From Sva-07 sp963828415 (lineage in GTDB: Bacteria > Actinomycetota > Acidimicrobiia > Acidimicrobiales > Ilumatobacteraceae), in NCBI GenBank assembly GCA_963828415.1, contig CAWHEI010000003.1, positions 186,001 through 250,000 of the forward strand: a stretch of DNA of 64,000 nucleotides, in the 5' to 3' direction. This document shows positions 63,858 to 64,000 of the stretch, one piece after another; position 1 is the first letter of the stretch, and every line of letters begins with the position of its first letter. The position numbers were made by a program, and so were the translations under genes. The notes beneath the pieces are model-generated. The model saw only the letters and a program-made list of their open reading frames with translations, ran no database searches and was not told the DNA's origin.

Positions 63858-64000
63858 CTACGCCGTGTGGCGTTGTTCGTGGGCGAGGAGCCAGGCCTTC
63901 GTGTCGGTGCCTCCGGCAAATCCGGTGAGGGCGCCGTTCGCGCCGATCACGCGGTGACACGGGACGACGATCGAGATCGGGTTGCGGCCATTGGCCGCGC
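63858..64000 (-). CDS. ogt: Methylated-DNA--protein-cysteine methyltransferase, C-terminal end (partial)
   Basis: About 46 residues before the stop at 63858-63860; the rest lies beyond the right edge. The active-site motif PCHRVIGANG is present with its alkyl-accepting cysteine, preceded by NGRNPISIVV and followed by LTGFAGGTDTKAWLLAHE, as in O6-alkylguanine-DNA alkyltransferases. Convergent with the preceding small gene, 4 bp apart. Confidence 0.92.
   Translation of the reverse strand, partial: AANGRNPISIVVPCHRVIGANGALTGFAGGTDTKAWLLAHEQRHTA

Overview
The window is high-GC bacterial DNA with actinobacterial character. It shows GTG starts, 4-bp ATGA/GTGA gene overlaps, AACGSD-type lipoproteins, a Rho with a long Arg/Asn/Asp-rich insertion, and the actinobacterial gene order argS-lysA-hom-thrC-rho-rpmE-prfA-prmC-...-glyA-wecA-atp. 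Taken together this suggests the class Acidimicrobiia (Ilumatobacter-like). That placement is inference, because there is no rRNA gene in the window.

Layout. (1) 1-9975, minus strand: rpiB, glyA, a WecA/MraY-type transferase, two small AtpZ/AtpI-like membrane proteins, then atpB-E-F-F-H-A-G-D (atpD runs off the left edge). (2) 10050-17282, mostly plus strand: thiolase-like protein, lipoprotein (minus), nucleoside hydrolase, zinc-type dehydrogenase, S9 peptidase and a TerB-like gene. (3) 17363-33654, minus strand: argS, lysA, a PemK/MazF-like protein, hom, thrC, rho, rpmE, a secreted DUF1800/DUF1501 pair, an unknown protein, prfA and prmC. (4) 33785-41934: DoxX-like protein, ThrE-type exporter, and a sulfatase / acyl-CoA synthetase / P450 operon facing a TetR gene across a near-textbook divergent promoter with a perfect palindromic operator. 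(5) 42001-63248: tRNA-Arg, deoC, DUF4032, then two carbohydrate loci. The first has an alpha-glucosidase, a LacI regulator and an AglEFG-like importer, followed by an aldo/keto reductase, an SsuD-like sulfonate monooxygenase and a YeiH-type exporter. The second has a shared-type ABC ATPase, a LacI/MalR-like regulator, a MalEFG-like importer and a neopullulanase-like amylase. (6) An unknown protein and the C-terminal end of an O6-alkylguanine-DNA alkyltransferase close the window.

The most interesting points are: (a) the reductase + SsuD-like monooxygenase + YeiH exporter behind a sugar importer, which resembles the oxygenolytic sulfoquinovose (sulfo-SMO) pathway; (b) the TetR-controlled P450 / CoA-ligase / sulfatase operon, a candidate pathway for a sulfated lipid or sterol; (c) three families of short palindromic repeats: 61-bp-period hairpin arrays at two loci, 50-bp palindromes placed just after stop codons, and a 34-bp palindrome found after prmC and again twice, in frame, inside the amylase gene.

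Four genes (rho, the TerB-like gene, aglG, the second sugar-binding protein) are each split by an apparent single-base frameshift, two of them in or beside G/C-rich runs. Since rho is normally needed and all four read as intact proteins once joined, sequence errors are the likeliest cause, but this should be settled before any of them is called a pseudogene.
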